A stretch of DNA of 64,000 bases from assembly GCA_900169235.1 (NCBI GenBank), contig FWCC01000371.1, forward strand, positions 1 to 64,000. The letters are read 5' to 3'. Positions 36,198-46,700 of the stretch are shown here, in pieces. The notes below the pieces were generated by a model, which was not told the DNA's origin, ran no database searches, and was given only the letters and a program-made list of their open reading frames with translations. The stretch's first letter is position 1, and each line of letters begins with the position of its first letter. Source of the stretch: Zarea fungicola (lineage: Eukaryota; Ascomycota; Sordariomycetes; Hypocreales; Cordycipitaceae). The translations under genes and the position numbers were made by a program.

Positions 36198-38213
36198 ATG
36201 GCGATGCAAGCTATCGCCGCGCAGATATCCTCAGCTGCGCTCAGGATATGCGCCATCATATTTTTCCGATTTGTGAGTTTTTTTATTCAATACTAAACGC
36301 TTTGCGCTCTTATAATTGATCTGTCTGCTAATTGCCATGCCAGTTTCCTGTACGCGTCATTGTTGACCAGATAGGGGCCGTTCGCGCTAACATGACCAGG
36401 CTCATTTCCCGTCCGCAGTCTTTGCTGCCTTTGCCATCTACGTCCCATCATTTCTGGCTACCTACTTGGCAGGCCCGGAACAGCAAGTTGTCGCTGAAGA
36501 GATTGATGTCGTAAAGGAAGTCGCCATTCCCGCCGACCATGACGACGGCGCTACTCTCATCACTGAAACAGTGGACATACAAGACAAGGTCTTGCTGCAA
36601 GAGAAACCCGTTTCCAAGTGGAAGATTATTGCCTACGGTGCGCCAAACTCCCGCCATCTCCTGGCCTCGACCTTGACGTTTCTCATCAACACTCTTTTTG
36701 TTGCACTCACGTTTGATGCACTCTATCGTGCTCGCGTTCTGTATCCAGCAGATGACCTCTCCTTTGTTCGCCTTGGATTTGTCTCTAATAGCGAGGCCAA
36801 GATGCTGATACGGGAGCCTGATCAAACCAAGATGCCAGTCACAGTTGAAGTGCGCATCGCGGAAGCACGGCCACCGTTTGAGGATCCCGTCTGGCGCTTG
36901 GCCGGTGGACTTGAATCGACAACCAACGACACCGATTTTACAGGAATTGTGAATATTCCTTTGTCATACAACTTTCCTCGCTGGTACGAGTATCGTACCT
37001 CCAATAACCATGTCGGGCGCTTCCTTTCTGCACCGCGGCCCGGTCAGCTGTCGACGGCTACCGACGGAAAATTTACCTTCTTGTCCACATCTTGCATTCT
37101 GCCTCGTTTCCCATACAATCCCCTCGACCATGCCCTGGCCATCCCCGGTCTTCGTCATCTGGCTGACAAGCTGCCTGAGCTTGGAGCGCAATTCATGCTC
37201 TTCCTCGGCGACTTCATCTACGTCGACGTGCCCAACCGCTTTGGAAAATCTGTCGACGAGTACCGGATGCAGTATCGCCAGGTCTATGCCTCTCCAGACT
37301 GGGCGCCAGTTGCGCAGAATTTGAGCTGGATCCACGTTCTTGATGACCATGAGATTTCCAACGACTGGGATGCTAATAACACTGGCGTGTACGAGACAGC
37401 TTTGGAGCCGTGGGGAACCTACCACGGCGATTTGAATCCGCCCAAGGCAATCCGGGCGGGGACGTCCAACACACAGCGTCACGATGCGACTTGGTACACG
37501 TTTTCCCAAGGCCCTGCGAGCTTCTTCCTCATGGACACGCGCAGCTACCGTTCACGCAACCAGGTACCGTTTGAGGAGGAGGACAAGACCATGCTCGGCG
37601 CTGAGCAACTCGCCGATTTTCTCGCCTGGCTAGCGCGTCCTGAGCCACGCGGGGTACGGTGGAAGATTGTCGCCTCATCGGTTCCCTTTACCAAGAATTG
37701 GCCCGTCAATGTCAAAGACACCTGGGGCGGCTTCCTGGTTGAGCGCCGCAAGATTCTAGAGGCCATGTGGGACGCCGGTGCGCGGGGTATGGGTGTGCTC
37801 GTTCTTTCGGGCGATCGCCACGAGTTTGCGGCCACCAAATTTCCTCCTCCGGTAGGCTCCAAGTGGCCGGCCTCTGCTGCTGCGCATGAAATCTCAACCA
37901 GCCCTCTGAACCAGTTTTCTTCCCCGTACCCGACGTACAAACAAGTCGACAATGAAGATGTCAAGTTGAAGTAAGTCTCGTTTTTTTCTTTATTGTCTAT
38001 TTGGCAATTTTCATTATGCTTACAGAATCTAGGTACATACCGTCTGGAACCTCCAAGTTTGGGGCGTTTACCATTGAGAATATCAACGGTGATAGCTCGC
38101 TTCACTACCAGCTGTACATTGATGGCAAGAAGGCCTGGAACACAACACTGGTCGCCGCAGGCCCCAATAACGAACACTCAAAATCCTTTTGGGATTTTCT
38201 CAAGTTTTATTAA
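36198..38213 (+). CDS. PhoD-like metallophosphatase, membrane-anchored (610 aa)
   Basis: Proposed exons 36198-36272, 36344-36349, 36400-37970 and 38033-38213 (1833 nt). The second is a six-base micro-exon; skipping it also keeps the frame. N-terminal hydrophobic regions (LRICAIIFFRF and VFAAFAIYVPSFLATYLAG) and a further segment near LASTLTFLINTLFVALTF suggest membrane anchoring. PhoD motifs follow: CILPRFPYNPLDH, the metal-binding MLFLGDFIYVDVP, VLDDHEISNDWD, MDTRSYRSR and the C-terminal VLSGDRHEFAATKF. PhoD enzymes are metal-dependent phosphodiesterases/phosphomonoesterases. The final exon (KYIPSGTSKFGAFTIEN) is a beta-strand cap common in the fungal branch. Substrate unknown. Confidence 0.9.
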
Positions 38214-38680
38214 GCTTTTCATTCTTTAGCCCTTGCTGGGCCATTCTTTTATGGATCATGTGGCGTTTGTTTCTGGATTTATCCTTCAGAGTCCAGTTCT
38301 GTATTTGGGAGGAGGATTGCAATCTGAGGATGCGGTCTCACTTTATCATTATCTGGTTTATATAATTATTAGTGATAGATTTCTCTAGATTTCTGTCTTT
38401 TTTCTGCAAAGAAATCATCTACATTCTGGCTATTTCACAAGGCAGTCTCATCAATCCCTTTCTGTAATTTGAAGATGCAGGGTTCGGGTTACGATCGCTG
38501 GATGTAGATTCACCGCCTTTGACTCGCCCCACTATGAAGAAAAAATCCGGCAGAACCAGACCTGCAGGCATTTTTTTCCAAGGCTGGATTGCTATCAAAA
38601 AAGGTGAATGCCGGTTCTGCCTATGCAAAACAAAATTGCCCATATTCAACCAGCCCCAAACGAAACCCCAGGATTCTATC
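38214..38680. other. Intergenic region
   Basis: 3' region of the PhoD-like gene and promoter of RRP15; nothing else recognised. Confidence 0.5.
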
Positions 38681-39706
38681 ATGGCTGGACCTTTTAATAA
38701 GAAGCGTGGCATGGCCCCCAAATTCCAAAAGCCGATGAAGCGACAAAAGCGCGAAAGACGTGTGCAAAAGGAATACCATAGCAGCAGCGAGGACGAGCAG
38801 GAGGAGAACGAGGGGCAGGACTTTGACGCGGTCAACCTGCTCGATTCCGACGACGACATCCACAATGCCAGGGTCGACGACGTTGGCGATGACGACGCCA
38901 GCGGCATGTCGAGTTCAGACGAAGACGAGGCAGCGACGCTGAAGCAACCCAAGAAGAAGGCCAGTGCCGCCGCCAAGGGCAGCGCAAAGCTAAAAGCCAA
39001 GATGCCGGTGAAGAAGCACGCCACGGATGACAACAGCGATGATGAGAATGCTGCTATTGCGGAGCAATTCAACGAGGTTGTCGACGCTGAAGTCGACGAC
39101 GAGGAGGATGACGACGATGAGGATGAGGATATGAATGACGAGTTTGACCTTGACGACGAAGACGACGAGGACGGCACCGACGCGAGGAAACCCAAGAAGC
39201 GCAACGACCCAGCGGCGTTTGCCACGTCGCTGTCCAAGATCCTGTCGACCAAGCTGACGACGTCAAGGCGGGCGGACCCGGTCCTGGCGCGCAGCGCGGC
39301 GGCGCACGCCACCTCCAAGGCGGTGCAGGACAGCGCGCTCGAGGCCAAGGCGAAGCGGCAGCTACGGGACCAGAAGCGGCGGGCGCAGGAAAAGGGCCGC
39401 GTGAGGGACGTGCTGCTGGCGACGACGGTGGTGGGCAAGGTGGAACCGGAGGTGACGACGTCGGAGATCCTGGCAGCCGAGGCCAAGCTGCGCAAGGTGG
39501 CGCAGAGGGGTGTGGTCAAGATGTTCAACGCGGTAAGGGCGGCGCAGGTCAAGTCGGTGGAGGCGGACCGGGCGACGAAGCAGGCGGGCTTGCTGGGGAT
39601 GGGGCGACGGGAGGAGAAGGTGAATGAGATGAGCAAAAAGGGCTTCCTGGACCTGTTGGCGTCGGGAGGGGGTGGGTTGAAGAAGGGAGGAATTGAAGAG
39701 GCATGA
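38681..39706 (+). CDS. RRP15: Rrp15-domain ribosome-biogenesis protein, 341 aa
   Basis: Single exon. The start at 38681 (MAGPFNKKRGMAPKF) is preferred over an upstream in-frame ATG because it opens the conserved basic N-terminus. A long acidic region follows, with stretches of Glu and Asp. The Rrp15 domain covers roughly residues 180-290: NDPAAFATSLSKILSTKL, ADPVLARS, and then VLLATTVVGKVEPEV and EAKLRKVAQRGVVKMFNAVRAAQ, ending with KKGFLDLLASGG. Rrp15 is a nucleolar protein of pre-60S particles needed for 27S rRNA processing. Length is typical for filamentous fungi. Confidence 0.93.
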   Translation: MAGPFNKKRGMAPKFQKPMKRQKRERRVQKEYHSSSEDEQEENEGQDFDAVNLLDSDDDIHNARVDDVGDDDASGMSSSDEDEAATLKQPKKKASAAAKGSAKLKAKMPVKKHATDDNSDDENAAIAEQFNEVVDAEVDDEEDDDDEDEDMNDEFDLDDEDDEDGTDARKPKKRNDPAAFATSLSKILSTKLTTSRRADPVLARSAAAHATSKAVQDSALEAKAKRQLRDQKRRAQEKGRVRDVLLATTVVGKVEPEVTTSEILAAEAKLRKVAQRGVVKMFNAVRAAQVKSVEADRATKQAGLLGMGRREEKVNEMSKKGFLDLLASGGGGLKKGGIEEA

Positions 39707-40125
39707 AGAGTAAGATCAAGGTTAAAATTGGGAGTTTTTTATTTTTATGTTGGCTTTTATTTCTTTGCATCTTGTATATAATCAACTTGTTTTGAGCATA
39801 TCCATACTAGAGATTTGAACATCAAAGGTAAAAATCCGACTGTATGGTACAGTGGTAGAGACATTTACGAAACAACAGAATCACGACTGTACTTGCATCA
39901 AATTGTAGAATAGGGGAATCTCTTTATATGTTACAATGTCCCACAGATTGGCTCTCCCGTCGTTGATGCCATGATTTAAATTCCTCCCTCCATCTCTACT
40001 TGTTCAAGTTATCCGTTACAGTAGTGTACATATTTTTGGCGCCCATGCAGATGTAGTAAAAAAAAAAGATTATATAATAAAGTTGCGTAAAAGAAGCGGA
40101 GTTTCAGTGATATAAAGGTCATTGA
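39707..40125. other. Intergenic region between convergent genes
   Basis: AT-rich 3' regions of RRP15 and the ferredoxin gene; nothing else recognised. Confidence 0.5.
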
Positions 40126-40816
40126 TCATTGAAAGTCGCTGGCTTGCAGGTTCCTCGTCATGGTGGGCAGCTTCACGACCAGGCCATCGAGCTCCTTGGT
40201 CATCTTGACTTGGCAGCCAAGACGGCTCGTCTCAGTCAGGCCAAAGGCGAGGTCGAGCATGTCGTTCTCGTCGTCCTCGGGCTCGGGCATCTGGTCGTAG
40301 AGACCTTCATCGGTGACAATGACGTGGCATGTCGAGCAGGCGCAGGAGCCGCCGCAGGCACCCTCCATCTCGAGGTCATGGGCCTGGGCAATGTCGAGGA
40401 GGTTGTCGCCCTCGCAGACGGCGAGCTTGTGCTCCTCGCCCTCCTTGTCGACAAAAGTGACGTAGAGTCTAGAGGGATCAGGTTAGTCGCTATTATTCGG
40501 GCATTGCATCGTCCCCCCGGTCTTCCCTCGGGGTAATTGATAAAAGGAACAAGAGCAAGAGAAGAACTCACTCTTCACCCGGCTTGGGGGTGTGGACGTG
40601 ACCGTGGCGCTGTACGCGAGATGTGGTGAAGCTGCGCATCGTCGTCGAGGCCCAGGCCGTTGTCGCCGTTTGTCGGCTGGTCATCCGCCATGACTGGACT
40701 GTCGCCGTTGTCACCGGGGTAGGCCGGGCCGCTGTGGCCGCACAGGCAGGAATTCGTCGACTCGTCGCCGTAGAGAGTCTGGCGAGGCCGGTGGCAATTG
40801 TCCGTGTAGTCGACAT
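40126..40816 (-). CDS. YAH1: Mitochondrial [2Fe-2S] ferredoxin, adrenodoxin type (195 aa)
   Basis: Exons 40816-40572 and 40468-40126 (588 nt), with the join giving KPGEELYVTFVDKEGEEHKL. The N-terminal 70-80 residues are rich in Ser, Thr, Arg and Ala with few acidic residues, as in a mitochondrial presequence. The adrenodoxin cluster motif is GACGGSCACSTCHVIV, with the fourth cysteine in RLGCQVKM; the acidic partner-binding stretch is MPEPEDDENDMLDLAFGLTE. Yah1 passes electrons from Arh1 to the ISC assembly scaffold for Fe-S cluster synthesis and to haem A synthesis in the matrix, and is essential in yeast. The start at 40816 opens the presequence; a longer in-frame upstream extension is not preferred. 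Confidence 0.93.
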
Positions 40817-41629
40817 TGGAGGGGGAAATTGGGGGGCGCAGGTATGTGTCGGTCGTTTGCGCTTCTTTTGTCCTGTTGAGATTTTGGGGCAAGAGAGCTT
40901 TTTCCCTGAGTAACTAGCGACGGTTAGCCCCAGGCTGGACCTTGCGAATAGCGGTGCTGCAATTGGCTGCAATTGGCCGCAATGAATGGCCGGATTTAAG
41001 TGGGCGAGCGGCCGGCCTTGTCAAGGTTGGCTTGACCCGAGAAGCTCGATGTCCGAGACAGACATCTTTGGGTGTGGTTTTTGTCCATTATTCATATTCT
41101 CAAGAGCTTGTATATGTGACACGTTTTAATTCTTGTAGACTTTTTTCTTCTCTCTTTTCTCAGGCGTGTCAGGGAAGCACTACTGTAATACGCAACACAG
41201 TACACAGCTTTTTCCCTGGCCTTCAAGCCACATACCTGTTGTTACGGAGTACAAAGTGGCACACCGTTTCTAACCGGCAGGACATGTACCTCACAGCGAA
41301 ACCGGCCAGTCTTGCCGTAAGCTGTCTGGAGGTGTTTAAAAGATTATTCAAACAACTTTTGGGATGTATTCTTGTACTAATTTTTTTTAATACTTGTTCA
41401 ATCGGATAGTAGATGTAGTAGTGTGTACTAGCAGTGTCGAGTTCTTGTCCGTACCTACCAAGTGGTCCAGCGGACTTGGCTCGCTGCAGGGACTTGCTCT
41501 GCTAAAACAAAATCCAGTGGCGTCGCTAGCTCGCCGCCTTGTCGATGCATGATCTCATTTCATTAGGAGCAACATTTTCTTCCTCCTCAATCCGCACCGC
41601 CCGCGAATGCTTCTCACATCGCCCTGAAA
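40817..41629. other. Divergent intergenic region
   Basis: Shared 5' region of the ferredoxin and UGO1 genes; no coding sequence recognised. Confidence 0.5.
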
Positions 41630-43212
41630 ATGTCGAGCCGCGGCGATGGGGTTAACCCCTTGCGACCCTATTATATCCCGCCCTCCATCAGCGAGCGTGT
41701 CGAACCAGTCGTCCCAGGGCCTAAAGACTTTTCCACTGCCGCCTCGCGCAACGCGACCGCATCAACCGCCATCGCCACCAGCTCCCGCTACGCCAACAAG
41801 GCTCGTGACATGTTTGGCGACCTTGGCGACCTCGATTACAAGGCCTATCTCGATGATGACTCGCCCTCCATGGCCCGCACCGTCAAGGATCTGCTCGACG
41901 ACCTCATCTGGAAGTACACCTCCGTCCTCATGGCCCAGCCATTCGAGGTCGCCAAGACGATTCTGCAGGCACGCAACCAAGACGAGAATGCGCTCTTGAC
42001 AGCGTCGGAAGAGGTCCAAGGTTTGGCGAAATCAGCTTCAAGTCAAGGCCTTGGAATGTACGAGGTAAGAACGATAGGCTGGACTTGTTTCTCTCCTTCT
42101 CGTGTCGAGCGAACAAGACACTAATCGATTCGCAGGACTCCGACTCCGAAGGCGAGGAATCTACCTTCTTCACATACAACGGCCCCGATACACCCTCCAG
42201 TACTCTCAGAGGCGGCCTAACAGAGCGCCGCGCCTCCCCTCTCACCTCCCCCAGAGCTTCAAAACGCCCCCAGGCCGTCATCCCCGACCACTACATCCCC
42301 ATCCGCCGTCCCGACTCCGTCACCGAGGTCATCGGCCACCTCTGGCAAAAGGACGGCGTCTTTGGTGTCTGGAAGGCTTCCAACGCAACCTTTCTCTACA
42401 CCGTCCTGCACTCCCTGCTCGAAAACTGGTCCCGAAGCTTCCTCAGCGCCATCTTCAACGTCCCGGACCTTGGCCTTAAGGAGGACATTGACCGCATCAT
42501 TGACATTGCCACGCCCTATCCCTGGGCCTCGCTCTTCGTCGCCGCCGGTGCCGCCGTAGCCACCGGCCTCATTCTCGCGCCCCTCGATCTCGTGCGCACG
42601 CGGCTTATCATGACACCCAGCAGCAAGGGTTCCCGCCGCACACTTGCCACCCTGCGCGCTCTGCCCTCCTACCTTGTCCACTCCATGCTCGCCGTCCCGA
42701 CCATTCTCAACTCCCTCATCCACCCGCTCTTTACCCTCTCCACGCCTCTTGTCCTGCGCGCCAAGTTTCTGCTCGACAACCAGGCCTCCCCAATGACCTT
42801 TTCCGCTGCCAAGTTTCTCGCCTCCACCGCCGCCATTCTCGTCAAGCTGCCCCTCGAGACTGTCCTCCGCCGCGGCCAGATGGCTGTGCTCTCCAGTCCC
42901 GAGTACATTCGTGCCCTCGCCGGCAAGGACCTCCGCATGGACACCATTGTCCCCATCGGGCCCTACCGCGGCGTCCTCGGCACCATGTACCTCATCACCT
43001 CCTCCGAGGGCTCCCGCACCATGCAGCTGCAGTCCCCGGTCAAGGCCGTTGCCAACCGAAAAGCAGCCATCAAGGCACGTCCTCCGTCACCACTCTCCAA
43101 AAAGGGCCAGGGTCTGGACGGACTCTGGCGTGGCTGGAAGGTGAATTGGTGGGGGCTCGTAGGTCTCTGGACGGCCAACGTTGTCGGCAACGGAGGCGAC
43201 GGCGAGTTTTAA
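41630..43212 (+). CDS. UGO1: Ugo1-like mitochondrial outer-membrane carrier-fold protein, 503 aa
   Basis: Exons 41630-42064 and 42136-43212 (1512 nt, phase-0 intron). The N-terminal part (MSSRGDGVNPLRPYYIPPS) matches fungal Ugo1 proteins. Degenerate mitochondrial-carrier repeats are visible as YTSVLMAQPFEVAKTILQAR and AAVATGLILAPLDLVRTRLI, both with the carrier Px(D/E)xx(K/R) theme, and as ILVKLPLETVLRRGQMAVL. The linker DSDSEGEESTFFTYNGPDTP is hydrophilic. Ugo1 links Fzo1 and Mgm1 during mitochondrial fusion. The C-terminus ends GLWRGWKVNWWGLVGLWTAN. Members of the family vary in length; about 500 aa is usual in filamentous fungi. Confidence 0.9.
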
Positions 43213-43761
43213 CCTGCAAACATCTTTCTTCTCTATGCTTGTACCATCTTTTTCTTCTTACTCTCCTTTTACTGCTGCTGCAGTAGACTGTTTTGTGGCA
43301 AGGCGTTTCTTTTGCCCCTGTTTTCTTAATTCCCATTCGGATCCCAAAACCTCTCTTCTCTCCTCTACGACGAACTCTTTACGACTACAAAACCCGCTTA
43401 TGATATCCATCTCCCATTATATCTTGGAGTGTACACTTAGAATTTAATATAAAAATATTGCAAAAATTTACATTACGTCCATCTTTCCAACGTATTGCTC
43501 CATCTGTTCAATTCCCGGAGATTCACATGTTACATAGCACAACTAGCCGTTGACGTTTTTTTATATAGAAAAAGGAAGGCATAGAAAAGAAAGAAGGAAA
43601 CATTTGAAATGGAATACTATCATCTAGTTTGGAAAAGAGACTCGAGAAACGCCATGTAATTATGCTTACGAGCCCTACAGTGGCTTCCAGCAGCACCAAT
43701 CTTGACCATCAAATTCACATCAACCTTTCGACCTGACTATCCCCGGGAAAGAGATGGTAAA
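43213..43761. other. Intergenic region between convergent genes
   Basis: 3' regions of UGO1 and the NLR-like gene; AT-rich, no gene recognised. Confidence 0.5.
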
Positions 43762-46700
43762 TCAGAAGTCGCAGGGTTTTTGCGCTGTAGTTTTATCCTC
43801 ATGGCTAGCCGCGTCTTGAATTTCTACAGGCGGGTTATATCGCGGGCCCACGAGCCCGTCTGCAAGTACAGCTTCAATATCAACATTGGTGCCGTTACCG
43901 GGTTCGGATGGCGCGGACCACATCATGAGATGAATAAAACGCCCTGGAAATGCTTGATCGAAACGTATTCTGCATATACGCCTGTTTTTATCGACGAAAA
44001 ATCTTACAGGGGCAATCAGCTTGCCCCCAACTATCTTGACAGTTTTTACTGGAGAAGATTGCATGTGATCTGATTGTTCTTCCGCTGCCGTTGCGAGGGA
44101 CCGGGGCCCTTGTGCAGGTTGCCAAGTCTGGCTCACATCGGGGTGGTGCTCCCTGATAGGGCTGTGATTGTCTTCGTCGCTCCTACACTCAATGAAAGGG
44201 TTGTCCAATGACATAGAAACATACACCATGCCCTCTCGAACACTGGATTTGATGTTAGTTTGACACCTTCTAGTTATTGGATGCTTATTATACATACGGG
44301 TTTGAACAGTACATTGAGAACTCCAGACTCACTGAATCTTCGTCTGATGGGGGGGCTAAAATAGCCAGTTGCCGTAGACTGAAGACGGCGGCTTCCTGGT
44401 GTTGTAGGATGATATGGCAGCTGCTGGCCTTGGTACACAGCACAGAGAAGTCGTCCCTAAGTATATTCTCCGGAGCACTTATGTCATCATCATATGTACC
44501 TCCTTCATAGCTAACGATGCTCAATGTTAGCCGACCCCGCTCAATAGTCGCTGCCTTTACGCCGCCCATAACATCCCGCGATAATGGCACCATGGCATCA
44601 TTATCGCTAGAGTAGTACTCTACACCATTCTTGGCAACTAGTAACTCTGCAACATCCGCGTGACCACTCTGTTCGGCGCACCAGAGTGGAGTCCGACCAA
44701 AATAAGTATCTTTTGAGTGGCGGTCAACGCCTTCTGTCTCGAGCAGTAGCTTCACCACATCCAGGTGCCCATTCTCTGCAGCCAATGACAGGGGTGTCCG
44801 ACCATAGTAGGTATCCTTCAAGTCAACCTCGGTTTCTTCTCGACTGAGGAGTGTGGCTACAATCTCTAAATATCCATTCTCTGCAGCCAACGATAGGGGA
44901 TTTTGGCCGAAGTACGTGTCTTTTGCGTTGATGTCGATGTCGTCCCTCATGAGCAGTAACTTAATGACATCTAAATGTCCATTCTCCGCAGCAAGTGACA
45001 GAGGTGTCCGGCCGGAGTAAGTATCCTTCAAGTCGGCCTTAATTCCAACTTGGCTGAGGAGTATGGCCACAATGTCTAAATTCCCATTTTCTGCAGCTAA
45101 AGATAGGGGGGTTTGGCCAAAGTATATGTCTTTTGTGTTAACGTCAATGTCGTCCCTCCCAAGCAGCAGCTTCACCACATCCTTATGCCATTTTGAAACA
45201 GCTGACAAAAGCGGCGTATTATCATAATAGCCCTTGGCCTCGACGTTAACACCATTCTCAAGCAGTAGCTTGACTATACCCGTATGCCCTTTCAAAGCAG
45301 CCAGCAAAAGCGGTGTGTCACCATCATTGTTCTTGGCCTCAACATTAACACCATTCTCAAGCAGCAGCTTAACCACAGCCTCATGCCCATATAAAGCAGC
45401 TAGCAAAAGCGGTGTATCACTATCAGTATCCTTCGCCTCAACATTAACACCATTCTCAAGCAGCAGCTTGACCAGAGTCTCGCGCCCTTTTGAAACAGCT
45501 GACAAAAGCGGCGTGTTACCATTGTTGTCCTCGGTCTCGACATTAACACCATTCTCAAGCAGCAGCTTGACCGCAGCCTCATAGCCTTTTGAAATAGCTA
45601 GTAAAAGCAGCGTATTACCATTATTGTCCTTAGCCTCGACATTAGAACCATTCTTAAGCAGTAGCTTGACTATACCCGTATGCCCTCTTATAGCCGCTAG
45701 CAAAAGCGGTGTGTCACCATCATTGTTCTTGGCCTCAACATTAATACCATTCTCGAGCAGCAGCTTAACCACAGCCTCATATCCATGTCTGGCAGCTCGT
45801 AAAATCGGCCGTTCCTTATCGCGGGTCTCAGCCTCAACGTCGGCGCCGTTCTCAAGCAGCAGCTTAACTACAGCCTCATAGCCCCATTCGGCTTGCCAAA
45901 ATCGGCGTATTACCAGCACCGTCCTTGGCTTCAATGTCAGTGCCGTTCTCAAGCAGTAGCTTAACCACAGCCTCTTGCCCCGTGGTAACAGCGTATAAAA
46001 TTAGTGCTTGACACTCTACTCTTTTCGCCTCAGCATCTTTGCTGTTCTCAAGCAGCAGCCTAACCACAGCCTCATGCCCATACCTGACAGCTCGATAAAC
46101 TGGCGTGTGGCCATGTTGGTCCTTGGCTGTAATGTCGGCACCGTTCTCAAGCAGCAGCTTAATTACATCCTCACACCCATGTCTGGTAGCTAGCAAAATT
46201 GGTGTTTCCTTATCCATGGTCCTAGCCTCAATGTTGGCGCCGTTCTCGAGTAACAGCTTGGCGACAGCCACTTGCCTCTCTTCAACTGCGCATAACAACC
46301 AAGAGTCTCGCAGTGGCGGTACTTGTGCAACATCGATAGGAAGATCATGCCACTTGTGTAGTGAGGCTTCGTGACTTGCTATCGCATGGTTCTTCCACTC
46401 ATCGGATGCATACTCCAGGAATGAATGCCGTGGAAATTGGTTCATAAGCCTTATGGACTTCTTTATCTCGTTGTCATCGCCATAAGGTACAACCAACCTA
46501 CCGCCGTCGAACTCATCCACGCTTAAATATGCCCAGCACGCTCTGAAAATTTGGAGATGTGCCTCGCTGTTAGTAGAGTGATACCATGCAGTTGCCGCTG
46601 AGGTCTGTTGGAGTAGAAAGTCTTTTACAGACTGGTGGCAGAAGTTGAGGGTTTCATCACCGTCACTTCCTACGAAAAGGATCGAACTGCACACCGAGAG

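Noticed and set aside
38419..39636. 405-codon antisense frame opposite RRP15
   Set aside because: Low-complexity Ser-rich translation mirroring the acidic Rrp15 region; no domain or start context.
45234..45881. Plus-strand open frames over the ankyrin repeats
   Set aside because: Repetitive shadow of the minus-strand ankyrin codons.
45876..45952. An intron to explain the frame change in the ankyrin array
   Set aside because: The only GT-AG pair that would join the two frames is about 26 bp apart, too short for a fungal intron.
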